From assembly GCF_002608075.1 (NCBI RefSeq), contig NZ_LAHA01000001.1, forward strand, positions 437,738-501,737: a stretch of DNA of 64,000 nucleotides, read 5' to 3'. Shown in pieces: positions 27,903 through 37,417 of the stretch. This stretch comes from Nostoc linckia z4. Its GTDB lineage: Bacteria > Cyanobacteriota > Cyanobacteriia > Cyanobacteriales > Nostocaceae. The position numbers and the translations under genes are program-made. Every line of letters begins with the position of its first letter. The first letter of the stretch is position 1. The notes beneath the pieces were generated by a model, which was given only the letters and a program-made list of their open reading frames with translations, was not told the origin of the DNA and made no database searches.

Positions 27903-29126
27903 ATGCCAACATTTGTTGCTCGCGTTCGGGATTCTCAAGGAAAATCTCGAACAGAAAAAATTAGTGCTGAATCTTTAGCACAAGCTCGTACTAGTCTTAG
28001 AGAACAAGGTTTTGTAGTTCAAGATCTTAAAGAATCTAAAGGCTTTCAAGCAGGGTTGGATATAAAGAAAATCCAGAATTCCTTTGTGAAAGTCTCTGTT
28101 AAAGATAAAGCAGTTTTTTCCCGTCAATTTGCCGTTTTGATGAATGCGGGAGTTGCGATCGTTAGAAGTCTGGGGGTACTGGGTGAACAGTGTAGTAATA
28201 CTAAACTCAAACAAGCTCTCGTGGAGATTAGCAACGATGTTCAAACTGGAATGAATCTTTCAGAGGCAATGCGGAAGCATCCTGAGTGCTTTGATGGATT
28301 ATATGTGAGTATGATTCAAGCCGGCGAAGTTGGTGGTGTTCTAGACGAAGTTTTGAATCGTTTAGCCAAGTTGTTAGAAGATGTTGCCCGCTTACAAAAC
28401 CAAATTAAATCAGCGTTATCTTATCCAACAGTTGTGGGTTTTATAGCAGTTGCTATATTTCTTGGTATGACTATTTTTCTGATTCCCGTTTTTGCGAAGA
28501 TTTTTACAGAAATCGGAACTGAATTACCACCTCTAACTCAATTTTTGATGGATGCTAGTCTCTTTTTGAGAAGTCCTAAGGTTTTCGGGCTTATCGGTGG
28601 ACTTGTAGGATTGAAAATTGCCTATTCACGGTATGCTAAAACTCCTGTTGGCCGCCAAACAATCGATCGCCTTTCTCTGAAAATGCCTTTATTTGGTGAC
28701 TTAATTCAAAAATCTTCTGTTGCACGTTTTAGCCGCACTTTTGGTTCTTTGACTCGTTCAGGTGTGCCAATTTTAACTTGCTTAGAAATTGTCCGAGATA
28801 CATCAGGAAACCAAGTAATTGCTAATGCTATAGATGCAGCCCGCGTAGAGATTCAACAAGGAGGCATGATTAGTATTGCTTTGCAAAGAGATAAAGTTTT
28901 TCCGGCTATGGCAATTCAGATGATTAGTATTGGTGAAGAAACCGGAGAATTAGATGGAATGTTGATGAAAGTTGCTGACTTCTATGAAGATGAAGTTGAG
29001 CAAGCAGTAAAAGCACTTACCAGTGTTTTAGAACCAATTATGATTTTGGTTCTGGGGGGAATGGTTGGTACGATTTTGCTGGCAATGTATTTACCGATGT
29101 TTAAGGTATTTGAAAAACTGGGATAA
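27903..29126 (+). CDS. pilC: Type IV pilus inner-membrane platform protein PilC
   Basis: A 407-aa GspF-type protein with two repeated cytoplasmic helical domains (FSRQFAVLMNAGVAIVRSL and FSRTFGSLTRSGVPILTCL) and three membrane helices, including VVGFIAVAIFLGMTIFLI and IMILVLGGMVGTILLAMYL. The repeated motif E-xGE-xGG appears as AGEVGGVLD and GEETGELD. It links the PilB/PilT motors to the growing pilus. The ATG at 27903 fits the family start MPTFVARVRD; a TTG two codons earlier is also in frame. Confidence 0.95.
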   Translation: MPTFVARVRDSQGKSRTEKISAESLAQARTSLREQGFVVQDLKESKGFQAGLDIKKIQNSFVKVSVKDKAVFSRQFAVLMNAGVAIVRSLGVLGEQCSNTKLKQALVEISNDVQTGMNLSEAMRKHPECFDGLYVSMIQAGEVGGVLDEVLNRLAKLLEDVARLQNQIKSALSYPTVVGFIAVAIFLGMTIFLIPVFAKIFTEIGTELPPLTQFLMDASLFLRSPKVFGLIGGLVGLKIAYSRYAKTPVGRQTIDRLSLKMPLFGDLIQKSSVARFSRTFGSLTRSGVPILTCLEIVRDTSGNQVIANAIDAARVEIQQGGMISIALQRDKVFPAMAIQMISIGEETGELDGMLMKVADFYEDEVEQAVKALTSVLEPIMILVLGGMVGTILLAMYLPMFKVFEKLG

Positions 29127-29129
29127 GAC

Positions 29130-29434
29130 ATTAAAAGTTAAGAGTTAGGAGTTAGGAGTTAGGAGTTAAGAGTTAAAAGTTATGAGTTATGAGTTAGAAA
29201 TTAGGAATTAAAAATTAGTAGATAGGAGTTAAGAATTAGGATTTACAATTCTCAATTTTTGATTTTTAATTTTTAAATAATTAATTTTATTCTTAACTTT
29301 TAAACTCCAACTTTAAACTAACTAATTTTCTTATACACTCCTACCTCATCACTCCTAACTCATCACTCCTAACTCATCACTCCTAACTCATCACTCCTAA
29401 CTCCTACCTCCTCACTCCTAACTCCTAACTAATT
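29130..29434. repeat. Short tandem repeat block after pilC
   Basis: About 300 bp almost wholly made of GAGTTAG, AAATTAGG and, on the other arm, ACTCCTA/TCATCACTCCTAAC units. The two arms are inverted relative to each other, so a long imperfect hairpin could form. No gene. Units vary and there are no unique spacers, so it is not a CRISPR. Confidence 0.9.
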
Positions 29435-29438
29435 TATT

Positions 29439-29999
29439 ATGACTGTGCAAAAATCTCAGTATGAAGCGAGCTTGGCAGAGTACAGTAATCATCAGGCTGC
29501 GATCGCCTTACTAAAACAACACCGTCCATATTTGGAGATGATTCCCAGTTTACGCCGTCCAGATGAGAGTGTAATTTCTATTCCTTTACCAATTGTGCGT
29601 CTTTGTAAAACTGCTACAACGGCTTCGCAGGCAATTTCTCTGCCTTGTGATGTGGGAATTTTGATGTGCGATCCGGAATGGAAAATAAAAACTGGAGTGG
29701 AGATTTTAATCTTTATTCATCGTCCCGATGAAGACTTTTCTGATTTGTTAGGACGTTGGCGACAATCCCAAGTTGTTTTAGACAATGATTATGAATGGTT
29801 GATGCCTCTCCGTCACAGTCATATTTTGAGTGAAGGATCTGATAGCATATATCCTTTATTTGTCATTTTTTCTGAAACTTCAGAACGCATCCAACGGGGT
29901 CTTGTCGGAGCAGAACTTCCATTTATTATGCAAACATCAAATTTTTTCTTCGAGGAGAATTGTACAGACGCTTTTTCTCCAGAAATTCCACCAGCTTAA
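29439..29999 (+). CDS. Hypothetical protein in the pil region
   Basis: A 186-aa soluble protein with no signal peptide or membrane segment. It is mildly acidic, with a hydrophobic core around CDVGILMCDPEWKIK, GVEILIFIHRPDEDF and SIYPLFVIFSE. I recognise no family. It follows pilC in the same direction after a repeat block and ends before the convergent pilQ, so a link to pilus function is possible but rests only on position. The ATG at 29439 begins a good coding frame. Confidence 0.6.
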   Translation: MTVQKSQYEASLAEYSNHQAAIALLKQHRPYLEMIPSLRRPDESVISIPLPIVRLCKTATTASQAISLPCDVGILMCDPEWKIKTGVEILIFIHRPDEDFSDLLGRWRQSQVVLDNDYEWLMPLRHSHILSEGSDSIYPLFVIFSETSERIQRGLVGAELPFIMQTSNFFFEENCTDAFSPEIPPA

Positions 30000-30130
30000 T
30001 TATTATCAACTATGGAGCGATCGCCAACTAACTGGACTTGAGATTAAAGGCGATCGCTCTGCAATAAAATTCTATCAATTAATCAAAAATAGAAACCTAG
30101 AATTACGTTTAATCTTACTTGTCAACAAAA

Positions 30131-30163
30131 AGATCCCCGACTTCTTAGAGAAGTCGGGGATCT
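30131..30163. terminator. Perfect 15-bp hairpin between convergent transcripts
   Basis: AGATCCCCGACTTCT/AGAAGTCGGGGATCT with a 3-nt loop. It sits between the hypothetical gene and the convergent pilQ and is also a repeat type common in cyanobacterial genomes. It likely ends both transcripts; a T run is weak. Confidence 0.6.
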
Positions 30164-30204
30164 GAGCCTTTGCCAAAAGTGACTCAGCTTGTACATTATC
30201 CTTG

Positions 30205-32655
30205 TTACTGTCCAGTAGGAAGCTTCAAGCCCCGACGCTCAAGCATTTGCCGTACCTGTGGGCTAGGGCTGTAGTTATAGCCGTAGGAGGAGTTCTCAGA
30301 GTCATCCATAATTTGAGGTGTGAGCAACACAATTACCTCATTACGCTGATTAGATCTGTTTGTACTTCTAAATAGCGAACCAATTAACGGCAGATCCCCT
30401 AAAATAGGAATCTTCGAGACACTTGTACGGTCTGAATCTTGAATAATACCTGAGAGAATTAGTGTTTGACCGTCACGTAAGCGAATCAAGCCAGAATTTA
30501 GTGAGCGTTCAGATACCAAGAATATTTGTTGACTACCACCACCTCCAACGTTGATGGTAGCTGGAGCTTGGGGTGCCTTGACAACCGGAGCCACCGATAA
30601 AGAGACAAAACCGTTATCGTCAATGCGTTCGACTTTGACTGCTAGGGTTAAACCTACTCGGTCTTTTTCTGCCGAAATCGTTTCTGTAGCAAGATTTGAA
30701 TCGCGAACGATTTCCCTTTTTATATTGCCTACTACTTCCTGAGTTAGGTTAACATTAGCGGTTTGACCTTCTTGGACAATTAAGGTTGGGTCTGTCAAAA
30801 TTTTGGCATTACCATTTTGGACTTGAGCCTGCAAGCTAGCGAGTAGGCGTTTAGGGAATTGGAAAAGAGAAGGTAAAGCTGTAGTAGCTGTTCCAAGGGT
30901 ACCTTGTGTAACAGTTGATGTACCATCGGCGTTTATTTTAATGATGTTATCAGTTGCTGGAGTGATATTAGTGAAACCTGGTTGTAAGGGGTTTGTATTA
31001 CTGGGTGCGACAGGTTGATAGAAATTACCACTTCCTGGATTTGCAACTCTAGTGATGTTCCCGTTTGCGTCTACTACTACTGTACCTGGGGTAGTTCCTG
31101 GAATAGATACGCTACTGTTAGGGTCAAGAAAAGGTGTTCCCGTAACAGGATTTTGGATGACTGGTGTACTAGTCACACTACTTGAAACTTCAGCACTAGT
31201 AGCTGGTCTCGAACCACCAAAGTTTAGAGATGCTGCACCACCATCATTTGTAAAGTAGTTGTTTCCAACCCCAAAGGAAAAGCTAGTGTTGTAGTCCTGG
31301 GTGTTCAAGAGGTTAACATCGATAATCTTGACATTGACTACTACTTGACGACGCCGGATATCCAACTGAGTTAGTTGAGCCATTGCCATCTCAACTAGTC
31401 TCGGAGGCCCAATTAAAGTTAGAGAATTGGTGCGCTGGTCTCCTAATGCCTGTAGACCTCGGAGTAAAGGTGTTGTGTATTTAGAGTCCTCAAGGGTTAG
31501 ACGTTCAATTTTGGTTTCCGTTGTCGTCTGAGTTTGGGTAATAGGAGCCACTCCAGATCCTACAGGTACAGCACTAACGCTAGTAACTTGTCGTTCCCGG
31601 CTGACAGCGCTTTCTGCTCCCAAGCCAACCAAAAAGTTTAAGGCAACATCGACCGTGACCTGATTGAGTCTCAGGCTCCGCATAACCATGTCACGGGTTG
31701 CATTGGGTAGTTTCGGCCCTACGAACACTGTGCGATTACTGCGATTAGCTTCTAAACCACTCAGGCGCAAGACGTAGTTAAACACATCTTGCACTGGCTC
31801 GTTTTCTATATCTAACGAGATTGTTTGAGAGGCTGCTTGTGCTGCTGCACCTTGCTGACCCCCACCACCTTGCTCGCTTCCGACGTAAGCCAAATTTAAA
31901 CCAGCCGCACGAGCAAGTAATGATAAAACCTCACGCACCGGTGCATCTCGCAGTACTAAGCGGGGTACACGTTCCTGAGTTCCTAAGTCGATGGTGCTAG
32001 GAGAAGCATCGGTGGCAGAAATGGCAATATCTCCCACTGGTGGAGCGACGGCTCTCGGTAAGAAAGGTGGAGCTTGACTCAAAGGCTGACCAGGGCCAGC
32101 GGGTTGTGCTGGTTGTCCGTCTATGGTGACTTGGGGGTTGGGAACAAGAACGCCTGGGTTTTGACCTGTTTGGGCTGGAGTAGAAGCGGGGGGCGCTGTC
32201 GCTGTGGATGTTGGTATTGTTGGTGTGGGTGTTGATGCCGTGGTACCAGCAGATGAGTTAAAGCTGAGTGTAATTCCATTTGGCGATCGCACTACCGGTT
32301 CGTTGCCAGGTACATTGTTACTGCCAGTTACCGTCACTCGCACACTATTGGCATCAAGTTGATTGACCTCTACGGAAGCAATTCCTGGTGCTGGATTATC
32401 TTGACGGAAACTATTACCTTGTTGTAGGCGTAATTGAGTGTTAATAACGTCTGCAACTAAAGCCTTACCTCTTTTAGTGGTAAAAACTTGGGGACGCGAC
32501 CCTGAAGAAGTTTTTAAAACAACGCTAACTCCACCATTAGCTTGTTTTAACTGTACATCTGTAACTTGAGCAATTTGCGCCCATACTGGTTGAGCTGCCA
32601 AAAATACAAAAGCAGCAGTGCCTAATATAAGACTATTACCGTGAACCTGTTTCAC
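30205..32655 (-). CDS. pilQ: Type IV pilus secretin PilQ
   Basis: An 816-aa outer-membrane secretin. Seen: a signal peptide ending PVWAQ, an AMIN domain (about 28-130), a Pro/Thr-rich linker (130-220), secretin/TonB-like N domains (LDIENEPVQDVFNYVLRLSGL; RRRQVVVNVKIIDVNL), a long Gly/Asn/Thr-rich insert (about 470-590) and the C-terminal secretin core (ILTDPTLIVQEGQTA, FLVSERSLNSGLIRLRDGQ, IPILGDLPLIGSLFR). It forms the pore through which the pilus leaves the cell. Last gene of the pilM-N-O-Q set. Confidence 0.95.
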   Translation of the reverse strand: MKQVHGNSLILGTAAFVFLAAQPVWAQIAQVTDVQLKQANGGVSVVLKTSSGSRPQVFTTKRGKALVADVINTQLRLQQGNSFRQDNPAPGIASVEVNQLDANSVRVTVTGSNNVPGNEPVVRSPNGITLSFNSSAGTTASTPTPTIPTSTATAPPASTPAQTGQNPGVLVPNPQVTIDGQPAQPAGPGQPLSQAPPFLPRAVAPPVGDIAISATDASPSTIDLGTQERVPRLVLRDAPVREVLSLLARAAGLNLAYVGSEQGGGGQQGAAAQAASQTISLDIENEPVQDVFNYVLRLSGLEANRSNRTVFVGPKLPNATRDMVMRSLRLNQVTVDVALNFLVGLGAESAVSRERQVTSVSAVPVGSGVAPITQTQTTTETKIERLTLEDSKYTTPLLRGLQALGDQRTNSLTLIGPPRLVEMAMAQLTQLDIRRRQVVVNVKIIDVNLLNTQDYNTSFSFGVGNNYFTNDGGAASLNFGGSRPATSAEVSSSVTSTPVIQNPVTGTPFLDPNSSVSIPGTTPGTVVVDANGNITRVANPGSGNFYQPVAPSNTNPLQPGFTNITPATDNIIKINADGTSTVTQGTLGTATTALPSLFQFPKRLLASLQAQVQNGNAKILTDPTLIVQEGQTANVNLTQEVVGNIKREIVRDSNLATETISAEKDRVGLTLAVKVERIDDNGFVSLSVAPVVKAPQAPATINVGGGGSQQIFLVSERSLNSGLIRLRDGQTLILSGIIQDSDRTSVSKIPILGDLPLIGSLFRSTNRSNQRNEVIVLLTPQIMDDSENSSYGYNYSPSPQVRQMLERRGLKLPTGQ

Positions 32656-32696
32656 AGTTCATTCCTCACCTAAATAAAACCTTGTTTAGAATCAAT

Positions 32697-32928
32697 TTTT
32701 GAGTAGTTAGTTAAAAAATCAGAAGTTAAGAGCAATTAATTAAAAATTAGGAGTTAAGAGTAATTAATTAAAAGTTAGGAGTTAAGAGTGAGGAGTTAGG
32801 AGTTAGGAGTTAATAGTAGCTCGTAACTCATAATTCATAATTTATAATTCATAACTCATAATTCATAATTTATAATTCATAACTCATAATTCATAATTTA
32901 TAATTCATAACTCATAATTCATAACTAC
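32697..32928. repeat. Short tandem repeats between pilO and pilQ
   Basis: GAGTTAA/GAGTTAG units then TTCATAA-type units (CATAATTCATAATTTATAA). The pilO-pilQ gap is normally short, so the repeats probably lie within the operon transcript. Confidence 0.85.
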
Positions 32929-33692
32929 TTTTTCGGAGCAGCTTTAGCTGCTGCGGCTGCTATTTGTTCTGGACTAAGTGGCATCAATACCTGTAATTGG
33001 AATGATGTATTAATTGCTGGTGGCCCTACTCGCACAGGTGTTTTATCTGTTGGTGACCTTGACTCAGCTGGTGCTAAAGTTGATTGATAATCTTTAACTA
33101 TCAACAAAGGTTGTAAACGTTCAATATTACGAATTATCGATTGAGTTTGTTCGTAGGTTCCTGTAATTTCAGCACTGATACTGCTGCGTTGCAGTTTGCC
33201 GTCAACTTGTTTTCCTAGACTGCCATCGATAATCGGTTCTGGTTGTTGGGAAATTGGTAAGAACTTATTAAGTTTGGCTCTGACTCCATTAATGGGAGTT
33301 TGAGCGTTGCCTGATTCAACTAAACGGTTCAGATCCAACAGCAATGTATCCAAAGTTTTCTCATTAGCAAATAAACCTAAAACTTGAATTTTTTGCTGTT
33401 TTGCCTGTGCTAGTTCCTCTTTAACTTTATCAATCTGTTTGATATTAAGTTTCTTTTGGTCTATTTGTCCTTGGAGTTCCGAGACTTTTGCTTGCTGTTG
33501 CTGATAGCTTTCCCAAGCTGGCATCAACAAGTTTAATGCGATATAACCTGCTCCCGCTAAACCAATTACCCCTACCAAAATACCAATGATTTTTGGTGTA
33601 AAAGCAATGCCAAATAATACCGGATGCGCTGGGGTTGCGGCATCAAATTCTCCGGCTTGGTCGGCAAAATTTAAATCATCACTCAGCGTCAT
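32925..33692 (-). CDS. pilO: Type IV pilus alignment protein PilO
   Basis: A 255-aa protein with one membrane helix near residues 32-53 (IIGILVGVIGLAGAGYIALNLL), a coiled coil (YQQQQAKVSELQGQIDQKKL) and a C-terminal ferredoxin-like domain. The Ala-rich end PEQIAAAAAKAAPKK is low complexity. PilO pairs with PilN in the inner-membrane alignment complex. It overlaps pilN by 4 bp (ATGA type). Confidence 0.92.
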   Translation of the reverse strand: MTLSDDLNFADQAGEFDAATPAHPVLFGIAFTPKIIGILVGVIGLAGAGYIALNLLMPAWESYQQQQAKVSELQGQIDQKKLNIKQIDKVKEELAQAKQQKIQVLGLFANEKTLDTLLLDLNRLVESGNAQTPINGVRAKLNKFLPISQQPEPIIDGSLGKQVDGKLQRSSISAEITGTYEQTQSIIRNIERLQPLLIVKDYQSTLAPAESRSPTDKTPVRVGPPAINTSFQLQVLMPLSPEQIAAAAAKAAPKK

Positions 33693-34465
33693 TTTGAAAT
33701 GACTCCCGTTTGTTGCATACTACGAATTCGAGCCACTAGTCCCACTGTGCCTTTTTTTTCTAACTCCCGAATTAATTCTGAAGCAGGAACATCATTCATG
33801 CTCGATTGAATGGTGTATTTAACGACTTTTGGAGGCTTAATTGTTACACCAGGAACTGATTGAGCAACACCTGATGTTATGGGAGCATCTACTAAGGTTG
33901 CCGTAATAATTCTGCTTTCTGAGGACTTCAAAAACTGGGACTGTTGCAAACTTAATAAAAAGTCATTGACATCGTTAAAAGAACGAGCCAATCCGGTAAC
34001 TTCTAATCCTCCGGCTGGATTATTGGGGGGTTTACCTTCCGCCACAACAATGGGTGGGATTTGCCTGATGCTCTCAATTTGCACTGCTGCGGGAATGCGA
34101 TCGCGTAAATCTTGCAGCATTGCAGACCAAGGACGAATCTGATCGAATACAGTGACTAAAGCTTGGGTTTCCCCTTTAATGGCGCTAGTTTCGGCTTTGA
34201 TTTTATTCAAGTTTCCGATTTCTGTATCTAGCCTCTTGCTTTCGCCATCTAGTTGTGCTATTGTGCCATCTAGCTCAACGATCTTCCCTTGCAACAACCA
34301 CCAACTAACTCCTAATAAACCTGGTAGACCAACACCAAGCGCAACTCCTATATATATTGGTGTTAAATTTCCACCAGGAAGACTAAGCGATAATTTTCCT
34401 TTTTTCTCAGGCTTTTTCTGATATGCTGGGCGGTCTTTAAGAAAGTTAACATCCAAACTATACAT
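33689..34465 (-). CDS. pilN: Type IV pilus alignment protein PilN
   Basis: A 258-aa protein from the ATG at 34465, chosen because the family begins MYSLDVNFLKDRP and a GTGAGA lies just before it; a start at 34537 would add 24 unlike residues. The cytoplasmic tail carries the PilM-binding segment (INFL-type VNFLKDRPAYQ), followed by one membrane helix (PIYIGVALGVGLPGLLGVSWWLL) and a coiled coil (VELDGTIAQLDGESKRL), then a C-terminal domain. Partner of PilM and PilO. Confidence 0.92.
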   Translation of the reverse strand: MYSLDVNFLKDRPAYQKKPEKKGKLSLSLPGGNLTPIYIGVALGVGLPGLLGVSWWLLQGKIVELDGTIAQLDGESKRLDTEIGNLNKIKAETSAIKGETQALVTVFDQIRPWSAMLQDLRDRIPAAVQIESIRQIPPIVVAEGKPPNNPAGGLEVTGLARSFNDVNDFLLSLQQSQFLKSSESRIITATLVDAPITSGVAQSVPGVTIKPPKVVKYTIQSSMNDVPASELIRELEKKGTVGLVARIRSMQQTGVISK

Positions 34466-34618
34466 TTTCTCACACCAACTAGAGACCAATATTATGGTTT
34501 GAGAATTCTCAAACAGCGTGACTGTCAAAACAGACAATCCAAAATTTCACCAAGATTTCAAAAGGGCGATCGTCAAAATTAAACAATCCAAAATTTAAAA
34601 TCCAAAATCCCCAATTAA

Positions 34619-35725
34619 TTAGACCTCCCGCATTCCCAGACCAAGTACCACTGCCAACCCAGAGCGTTGTACCTGTGGATATTTGTTGCTGTCAACTTCC
34701 AACGACAAAGCACCGATTGGATCTATTTGGATGGTTGGCAAGCTTAATCGTTGGGTAAAGAATTCATCAAGCTGTTGGAGTCCACCTCCAGGCCCAGCTA
34801 ATAAAATCTGTGCTACTTCCAGATTTTCACTTTGATTGAGATAAAAATCGATGGAACGGCGGAGTTCATCTGTGAGTTCGCCCAATACTCTCAGTATTGC
34901 TGCCATACCAGGATTGAGTTCCGTAACACCAGTTTTACCGCCGTCTATGGGAGTGGGAGTAATCACCATCCCATATAACATTTCCATATCTCGTGATGCA
35001 GGTAAGCTCATTGCCCTTGCCAGGGCAGTTTGCATTTGATAAGTTCCTATGGGTACTGTGCGGGAAAATTGCGGTACTCCATTAACGATGATGGCAATTT
35101 CTGTGCTGTCGAACTCAATATCAACTAGTACTGCTGCTTCTTGCGGGCCAAATTGTCGCAATTGGTCGCGAATAGTCCGAATGAGAGCAAAACTGTTAAT
35201 TTCTAAAACATCGATTTGTAATCCTGCTTGCTCGAATGTACTGATATAGGTATCTGTTACTTCCTTGCGGGTAGCAACTAAGAGTACCTGTACTTTTTCA
35301 ATGCCATCTTCATCTACAAAATACCCAAGTTTTTGATAATCTACATCAGCTTCTTCACGAGGATATGGCAGATACAGACCTGCTTCATGGTTTAGTACCA
35401 TTTCCCGAAGTTCTTTATCATCTAATTCTGATGGTACTGGTATCAGACGAACGATAGAATCTCGTCCTGGTACAGCAGTAGCAACATGAGAAGCTTTGAT
35501 TTTGCCTTGGGCTAGCGCTTCTTGAATTAACTGCGCCATTGCTGGAGGGTCAGTGATTTGACCATCAGTAACTACACCTTCAGGAACCGCTACTGATGTT
35601 AAGGTTTCTATTTTCAAACCTTGACGTTGCTTGCGTAGCTGAACTACATTTACTCGTTCAGGGGCAAGTTCAATGCCGATCCCTTTATTTGATTTGCCAA
35701 ACAGACTATTGAAGCTTTTCACCAC
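34619..35725 (-). CDS. pilM: Type IV pilus assembly protein PilM
   Basis: A 368-aa actin-like ATPase. Seen: GIGIELAPERVNVVQL at the start (phosphate 1), AVPGRDSIVRLIPVPSELDD, AAVLVDIEFDSTEIAI (phosphate 2-like) and ILLAGPGGGLQQLDEFFTQRL (adenosine motif). PilM binds the PilN tail on the cytoplasmic face. First gene of pilM-N-O-Q; about 150 bp separate it from pilN. Confidence 0.94.
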   Translation of the reverse strand: MVKSFNSLFGKSNKGIGIELAPERVNVVQLRKQRQGLKIETLTSVAVPEGVVTDGQITDPPAMAQLIQEALAQGKIKASHVATAVPGRDSIVRLIPVPSELDDKELREMVLNHEAGLYLPYPREEADVDYQKLGYFVDEDGIEKVQVLLVATRKEVTDTYISTFEQAGLQIDVLEINSFALIRTIRDQLRQFGPQEAAVLVDIEFDSTEIAIIVNGVPQFSRTVPIGTYQMQTALARAMSLPASRDMEMLYGMVITPTPIDGGKTGVTELNPGMAAILRVLGELTDELRRSIDFYLNQSENLEVAQILLAGPGGGLQQLDEFFTQRLSLPTIQIDPIGALSLEVDSNKYPQVQRSGLAVVLGLGMREV

Positions 35726-35754
35726 AGTTGTGCCCGCTGGACTGCTAAATTGTA

Positions 35755-35945
35755 TTGGGGATTGGGGATGGTGAGTTAGGAGTTAGGAGTATGGGAATTA
35801 GGAGTATGGGAGTTAGGAGTTAGGAGTTAGGAGTTAGGAGTTTAAAATTTTCTCTATCTCCCTATTGCCTATTGCCTGTTCCCTATTGCCCATTGCCCAT
35901 TGCCTATTGCCTGTTCCCTATTCCCTATTCCCTGTTCCCTAGTTA
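35755..35945. repeat. Short tandem repeats upstream of pilM
   Basis: GAGTTAG and GTATGGGA units (35773-35840) then CCTATTG/CCCTATT units (35858-35942). They fill the divergent promoter region between pilM and the sugar-binding protein gene. Confidence 0.85.
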
Positions 35946-35972
35946 TCTCTACTACTGGTAATTGATTTACCC

Positions 35973-35978
35973 TATAAT
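35973..35978 (+). promoter_or_regulatory. Possible -10 box (TATAAT) for the binding-protein gene
   Basis: A consensus TATAAT lies 55 bp before the chosen ATG at 36034. No convincing -35 is seen 17 bp upstream, so the call is tentative. Confidence 0.3.
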
Positions 35979-36033
35979 CTCGTCAATTCTGCATAAGATT
36001 TTCACCACGAACAAGCGTAAAAATACTGGGAAG

Positions 36034-37326
36034 ATGATTCAATTGCGAAAATTTAAACAACTTACTGCTTTAGTACTGCTTGGCTTATTAACTAGCTGGA
36101 TTGTAAGTTGTGGTACAGGTGGTACAAATACAAAACAAACTACTTCAGGAGTAGCAACTGTTGAGTTTTGGACGATGCAACTGCAACCCCAATTTACGGA
36201 CTACTTCAAAAGCCTAATTACCAATTTTGAATCACAAAATCAAGGTATAAAGGTTAACTGGGTTGATGTACCTTGGGCAGCAATGGAGAACAAAATCTTA
36301 ACAGCTGTTTCCGGAAAAACGCCACCTGATGTTGTTAATCTAAATCCCGGTTTTGCTTCTCAACTTGCCGGACGAAATGCTTGGTTAGATTTGGACACAA
36401 AGGTTCCAAACGATGTACGTTCCTCCTATCTACCGAATATCTGGAAAGCGAGTACACTTAATGGTAAGAGTTTTGGAATTCCTTGGTATCTCACCACACG
36501 GTTAACCATTTATAACACCGATTTATTAAAACAGGCAGGTATAAATAAACCACCTGCAACCTACGCAGAATTAGCGCAAGCAGCGCAACAAATTAAAGAT
36601 AAGACTGGGAAATATGCTTTTTTTGTGACATTTGTACCGCAAGATTCAGGAGAAGTGCTGGAATCTTTTGTGCAGATGGGAGTGACTTTAATAGATGACC
36701 AAGGTAAAGCGGCGTTTAATTCGCCACAAGGGAAAGCTGCGTTTCAATATTGGGTAGACTTGTATAAAAAAGGTTTGCTGCCTAAAGAGGTTTTGACTCA
36801 AGGACATCGGCAGGCGATCGATTTATACCAATCTGGAGAAACGGCTTTTCTATCTTCTGGGCCAGAGTTTCTCAAAGCGATCGCTAATAATGCCCCGAAA
36901 ATTGCTCAAGCTTCACAAATCGCACCCCAACTCAGTGGCGACACTGGTAAGAAAAATGTCGCAGTGATGAACATAGTTATTCCCCGTGACAGCAAACAAC
37001 CAGACGCCGCTGTGAAGTTTGCTTTATTTGTCACCAATGACGAAAATCAGTTAGCCTTTGCAAAAGCCGCAAATGTTCTACCTTCCACAGTTAAAGCATT
37101 ATCTGACAGCTACTTTAAAGATGTTCCAGCTAATGCTTCAACAATAGAAAAAGCGCGAGTTATCACTGCCCAACAACTACAACAAGCAGAAATATTAACT
37201 CCTACGTTGAAGGATTCCAATAAATTGCAAAAAGCAATTTACGAAAACTTGCAAGCAGCAATGTTAGGCGAAAAAACAGTAGATAAAGCTGTGGAAGATG
37301 CCGCGCAACAGTGGAATGAAAGGTAA
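36034..37326 (+). CDS. ABC transporter sugar-type substrate-binding lipoprotein
   Basis: A 430-aa family 1 extracellular binding protein. The signal peptide ends in a lipobox (SWIVSCG), so Cys becomes the lipid anchor. Seen: VEFWTMQLQPQFTDYF, PDVVNLNPGFASQLAGRNAWLDLD, YLTTRLTIYNTDLLKQAGI and SGETAFLSSGPEFLKAIANN, all typical of sugar-binding proteins of the MalE/UgpB type. The sugar is unknown. I use the ATG at 36034 with GGGAAG before it. No permease genes follow, so the transporter partners must lie elsewhere. Confidence 0.9.
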   Translation: MIQLRKFKQLTALVLLGLLTSWIVSCGTGGTNTKQTTSGVATVEFWTMQLQPQFTDYFKSLITNFESQNQGIKVNWVDVPWAAMENKILTAVSGKTPPDVVNLNPGFASQLAGRNAWLDLDTKVPNDVRSSYLPNIWKASTLNGKSFGIPWYLTTRLTIYNTDLLKQAGINKPPATYAELAQAAQQIKDKTGKYAFFVTFVPQDSGEVLESFVQMGVTLIDDQGKAAFNSPQGKAAFQYWVDLYKKGLLPKEVLTQGHRQAIDLYQSGETAFLSSGPEFLKAIANNAPKIAQASQIAPQLSGDTGKKNVAVMNIVIPRDSKQPDAAVKFALFVTNDENQLAFAKAANVLPSTVKALSDSYFKDVPANASTIEKARVITAQQLQQAEILTPTLKDSNKLQKAIYENLQAAMLGEKTVDKAVEDAAQQWNER

Positions 37327-37417
37327 ATTTGGGTATGGGGCATGGGGCATTGGGCATTGGGCATGGGGCAGAGGGGAAGATTTTTTCCTCTCCCTGTCTC
37401 CCTTGTCTCCCCAGTCC

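Noticed and set aside
29130..29434. A possible CRISPR array
   Set aside because: Units are 7-9 bp with no unique spacers of regular length, and no cas genes are near; it is a short tandem repeat block.
29830..30165. A 111-codon frame overlapping the unknown pil-region gene
   Set aside because: Mostly inside a better frame and ends in a hairpin repeat.
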